A stretch of DNA of 64,000 nt, from contig CP054189.1 of the NCBI GenBank assembly GCA_015709495.1, forward strand, positions 186,001-250,000. The letters are read 5' to 3'. The notes beneath the pieces are model-generated. The model was given only the letters and a program-made list of their open reading frames with translations. It made no database searches and was not told the DNA's origin. The position numbers and the translations under genes are program-made. Positions 61,405 to 64,000 of the stretch are shown here, piece by piece (the first letter of the stretch is position 1; every line of letters starts with the position of its first letter). Source of the DNA: Chthonomonadaceae bacterium. Lineage in GTDB: Bacteria > Armatimonadota > Fimbriimonadia > Fimbriimonadales > Fimbriimonadaceae.

Positions 61405-64000
61405 TTAAGGCCGGTGAGCCAGAGCCTTAGATTCGTCCGCCGACATGACGGTAACCTCCGCGCCGGGCACCGCCTTGGGGATTCTGCGAATCAGCCCATC
61501 TTGGGGATCGACTGTCAATGCCGGAAAAATCGGCACAACCTGCTTCCCCACAAGCACGTCGAGACGCAAGCCATAGTCGCCGGGATGATCTGCCAGCAGT
61601 TTACTGAGCCGTTTGAGATCGGCCTCGGTCGCACGGCTGATCTGAATCACCACGGTCCCCGCCATCGAATCCGGACTCGCTAAGTCCAAGGCGAGCGGGG
61701 GGTCCAGCCTTTGAAGCTGATCCAACCTCACCTCGATGTCCTTCTCGCCGCCGTTACGCCGCTCGCGGTGCATGACGGCGCCCTCTACCTGCACAACGGT
61801 GTCGTTCTCTACTTGGTCCCCAAGTTTTGCGAAAGTCTTTGCGAACACGATCACCCCCACCTGGCCCGAAAAATCCTCCAATCGAAACGACGCCATTTTC
61901 TCGCCTGTTCGCTTCGTGACTAGAGTCCGTACATTGGAGACGACCCCAGCCATACGCACCGGCGTTCCGTCGTCCAGTTCCGTAATGGCGCCGCAGCGAT
62001 GGGTGGACATCTGCGGCAAGAGCCTTTCGTAACCCCGCAACGGGTGATCGGACACATAAACTCCGAGCACTTCCTTCTCCATGGAAGTAAGCTGAGCCCT
62101 GTCAGGCGGTTCCGCTTCAGGAAGCTCCGGGTAATGAACCACATCGGCGACTTGCTCGCCCTCGCCAAACAACGATACTTGCCCCGCATTTCTGTCGCGA
62201 TTCGCGGAATCGGCAAACGAAAGGGCGCCATCTACGTACCCCAAAAGGGTCAAGCGATTTTGGCCGAACTCATCCAACGCACCTGCCTTGATCAACGCCT
62301 CGAGCACGGGCTTCGTCGCTCCCATTGGCTTCAGCCGTTCGGCAGCTTCATAGAGGTGTCGGAAGGGGCCGTTCGCCGCTCGCTCCTCGATGAGCGACGA
62401 CACCATTCCCGTTCCGACGCCCTTGATCGCGGCCAACCCAAACCGGATTGCCGATCCTTCCACACCGAAGCTAATCCCCGACCGATTGATGCTGGGCTGC
62501 AGCACAGGGATTCTTTGCCTCCGGCACTCATCGATCAGCGTTATGACCCGATCCTCCTTTTCCATGTAGGCCCCCAAGAGGGCAGCCATGTACTCTACAG
62601 GATAGTGCGCCTTCAAATAGGCCGTTTGATAAGCCAAGATCGCATAGCACACCGCATGCGCCTTGTTAAATGCGTAGCCCGCAAAAGGTTCAAGCCGGGT
62701 CCAAATCTTCTTCGCAACCCTTTGCTCCACGCCGTTGGCCGCGCATCCCTTGAGGAAATCCTCGAGCAAAGCGTCGAGAGCACTCTTGTCCTTCTTGCTC
62801 ATCGCTTTGCGCAAGAGGTCGGCCTTTCCAAGGGTGAAGCCAGCCACAGCCCGAACCGACTTTAGCACCTGATCTTGATAGACGATCACCCCGTAAGTCT
62901 CTTCCAGAATGGGCTGCATGCGATCGTCTAGGAACTCCGGCTTCTTGCGACCGTATTTGGCGTCGATGTATTCCGGAATGTGTTTGATGGGTCCAGGTCG
63001 AAACAAAGCGACCATCGCGGATAGCTCCTTCACATTGCGCGGCTTAAGTTCCTGAATGTGACGCCTCATTCCGGGAGACTCGAGTTGGAAGACTCCCGTC
63101 GTGTCGCCTCTACCCAGCATCTCAAACGTGGCCTCGTCGTCTAAGGGGATGCTGCCGATGTCGAGATGCTCTCCGCGAGTTTCGGCGACGATTCGGACGG
63201 TCTGAGCGAGCACCGTGAGGTTGGAGAGGCCCAAAAAGTCCATCTTCAGGAGGCCCATCTTCTCCAAAACGCCCATCTCGAACGCCGTGATGGGCTGGCC
63301 CTCGTTGCCGCGGTACAGCGGGACATATTCGACCAGCGGTTCGCCGCTGATCACGAGCCCGGCTGCGTGGACTCCGCAGTGTCTAACTCGCCCCTCGACG
63401 GACTTAGCTTTATCCACTATCTCGCGCACTTCGGGATCGGAAGCCACGAGCTGCTTGAACTCGGCGATTTCTTCGAGCGCCTTTTCCAGCGTGATTCCCG
63501 GCGTGTTCGGAATGCACTTGCAGATCCTATCGGCCTCTTGAGGCGGCTTACCAAGGACCCTCGACGTGTCACGTATGGCAGCCTTGGCGCCCATGGTCCC
63601 AAACGTAACGATTTGTGCAACCCTTTCGGAACCGTACTTGCCGGTAACGTACTGGATCATCTCCTCGCGGCGGGCGTCTTCGAAGTCCATGTCGATGTCG
63701 GGCATCGACACGCGCTCCGGATTCAGGAACCTCTCAAAAGTGAGGTCGTAATGGAGAGGATCGACCTCCGTGATGCCAATCGCATAGGAAACCAGCGAGC
63801 CCGCGGCTGACCCCCGCACCCCATAATGGATGCCTTGCTCGCGCGCGTAGTTCGCAAACTCCCGCACGAGCAAAAAGTACGATTCAAAACCCGTGCTTTC
63901 GATCACGTCGAGCTCGAACTTGAGCCTCTCCCAAGCCGCCTCATCGCACTCTTGGACGCGTCGGGGCAGAGACTCCGTAGCGACCTTCCTCAGGTACGAC
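61405..64000 (-). CDS. dnaE: DNA polymerase III alpha subunit DnaE (N-terminus beyond the edge)
   Basis: The reading frame stays open to the right edge, so about 865 C-terminal codons of a protein usually near 1,150-1,200 residues long are present; the PHP domain is lost. The visible palm includes ELDVIESTGFESYFLLV, YGVRGSAAGSLVSYA and the catalytic PDIDMDFEDARREE. The fingers region has KAHAVCYAILAYQTAYLKAHYP, and HhH plus OB-fold domains near the end (RMAGVVSNVRTLVTKRTGEKMASF in part) are normal. Apparent start codons in this stretch are internal. Confidence 0.97.
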   Translation of the reverse strand, partial: SYLRKVATESLPRRVQECDEAAWERLKFELDVIESTGFESYFLLVREFANYAREQGIHYGVRGSAAGSLVSYAIGITEVDPLHYDLTFERFLNPERVSMPDIDMDFEDARREEMIQYVTGKYGSERVAQIVTFGTMGAKAAIRDTSRVLGKPPQEADRICKCIPNTPGITLEKALEEIAEFKQLVASDPEVREIVDKAKSVEGRVRHCGVHAAGLVISGEPLVEYVPLYRGNEGQPITAFEMGVLEKMGLLKMDFLGLSNLTVLAQTVRIVAETRGEHLDIGSIPLDDEATFEMLGRGDTTGVFQLESPGMRRHIQELKPRNVKELSAMVALFRPGPIKHIPEYIDAKYGRKKPEFLDDRMQPILEETYGVIVYQDQVLKSVRAVAGFTLGKADLLRKAMSKKDKSALDALLEDFLKGCAANGVEQRVAKKIWTRLEPFAGYAFNKAHAVCYAILAYQTAYLKAHYPVEYMAALLGAYMEKEDRVITLIDECRRQRIPVLQPSINRSGISFGVEGSAIRFGLAAIKGVGTGMVSSLIEERAANGPFRHLYEAAERLKPMGATKPVLEALIKAGALDEFGQNRLTLLGYVDGALSFADSANRDRNAGQVSLFGEGEQVADVVHYPELPEAEPPDRAQLTSMEKEVLGVYVSDHPLRGYERLLPQMSTHRCGAITELDDGTPVRMAGVVSNVRTLVTKRTGEKMASFRLEDFSGQVGVIVFAKTFAKLGDQVENDTVVQVEGAVMHRERRNGGEKDIEVRLDQLQRLDPPLALDLASPDSMAGTVVIQISRATEADLKRLSKLLADHPGDYGLRLDVLVGKQVVPIFPALTVDPQDGLIRRIPKAVPGAEVTVMSADESKALAHRP

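Noticed and set aside
63906-64000. Start of dnaE at 63906
   Set aside because: The frame upstream is open to the edge and encodes conserved DnaE residues (ERLKFELD), so this GTG is internal.

Overview
The window is GC-rich chromosomal DNA from a diderm bacterium. A complete type II secretion operon with a secretin, a Tat signal peptide, a VKOR-DsbA fusion, CcmE/CcmF cytochrome c maturation proteins, MurA and MreB all point to a Gram-negative-type envelope. The gene style (MshE-type GspE, PilM-PilN fusion, GH127 and GH172/DUF2961 enzymes, baeRF release-factor homologue, many TANNNT boxes just before start codons) suggests Armatimonadota, perhaps Fimbriimonadia. That placement is inference from gene content only.

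Layout. 1-7.5 kb: edge of a Tat-exported protein, a subtilisin-like protease, miaB, VKOR-DsbA, mnmA, a YtxH protein and an AI-2E-family permease. 7.5-11.5 kb: a long protein with a degenerate protein kinase domain and eight CxxC knuckles, an exported protein, an orphan PAAR protein and a small zinc-ribbon protein. 11.7-17.5 kb: dnaB (with a perfect DnaA box upstream), purD, purB, a small exported protein and an ECF sigma/anti-sigma pair. 17.6-29.5 kb: a leftward operon gspE-F-G-H-I-J-K, PilM/PilN fusion, PilO-like, PilP-like, secretin and an LTxxQ protein, mostly joined by 4-20 base overlaps. 29.7-32 kb: an exported protein and a GH172-like enzyme.

32-36.3 kb is an accessory, AT-richer segment: a thioredoxin-like protein, a membrane protein, a lone prepilin and a cysteine-rich exported protein, followed by an intact ISL3-type insertion sequence with 24-bp perfect inverted repeats and an exact 8-bp target duplication. 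36.3-44.3 kb: a baeRF-like protein, a Rossmann protein, a DUF5695-like protein, an initiator tRNA, a PadR regulator with its membrane partner and a sigma factor divergent from a small zinc-finger protein. 44.3-50 kb: a TMEM14-like protein, ygfZ, a DUF2993-like protein, a glycosyltransferase, dgt and a CPA2 antiporter. 50-53.7 kb: ccmE-ccmF-panD-pyrE in one overlapping leftward operon. 53.8-64 kb: an exported protein, a YprB-like nuclease, murA, mreB, a NifU-like scaffold, a GH127 enzyme, an LTxxQ protein and most of dnaE, cut by the right edge.

Themes. The secretion operon, prepilins and Dsb/VKOR machinery form an export and disulfide system. Several genes appear to be transcribed from a -10 box 6-9 bases before the start codon, implying leaderless mRNAs. 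The observations most worth a second look are the IS transposase whose reading frame has no stop inside the element, the pseudokinase/zinc-ribbon protein, the redox/prepilin/cysteine-rich cassette and the Cys-variant CcmE.
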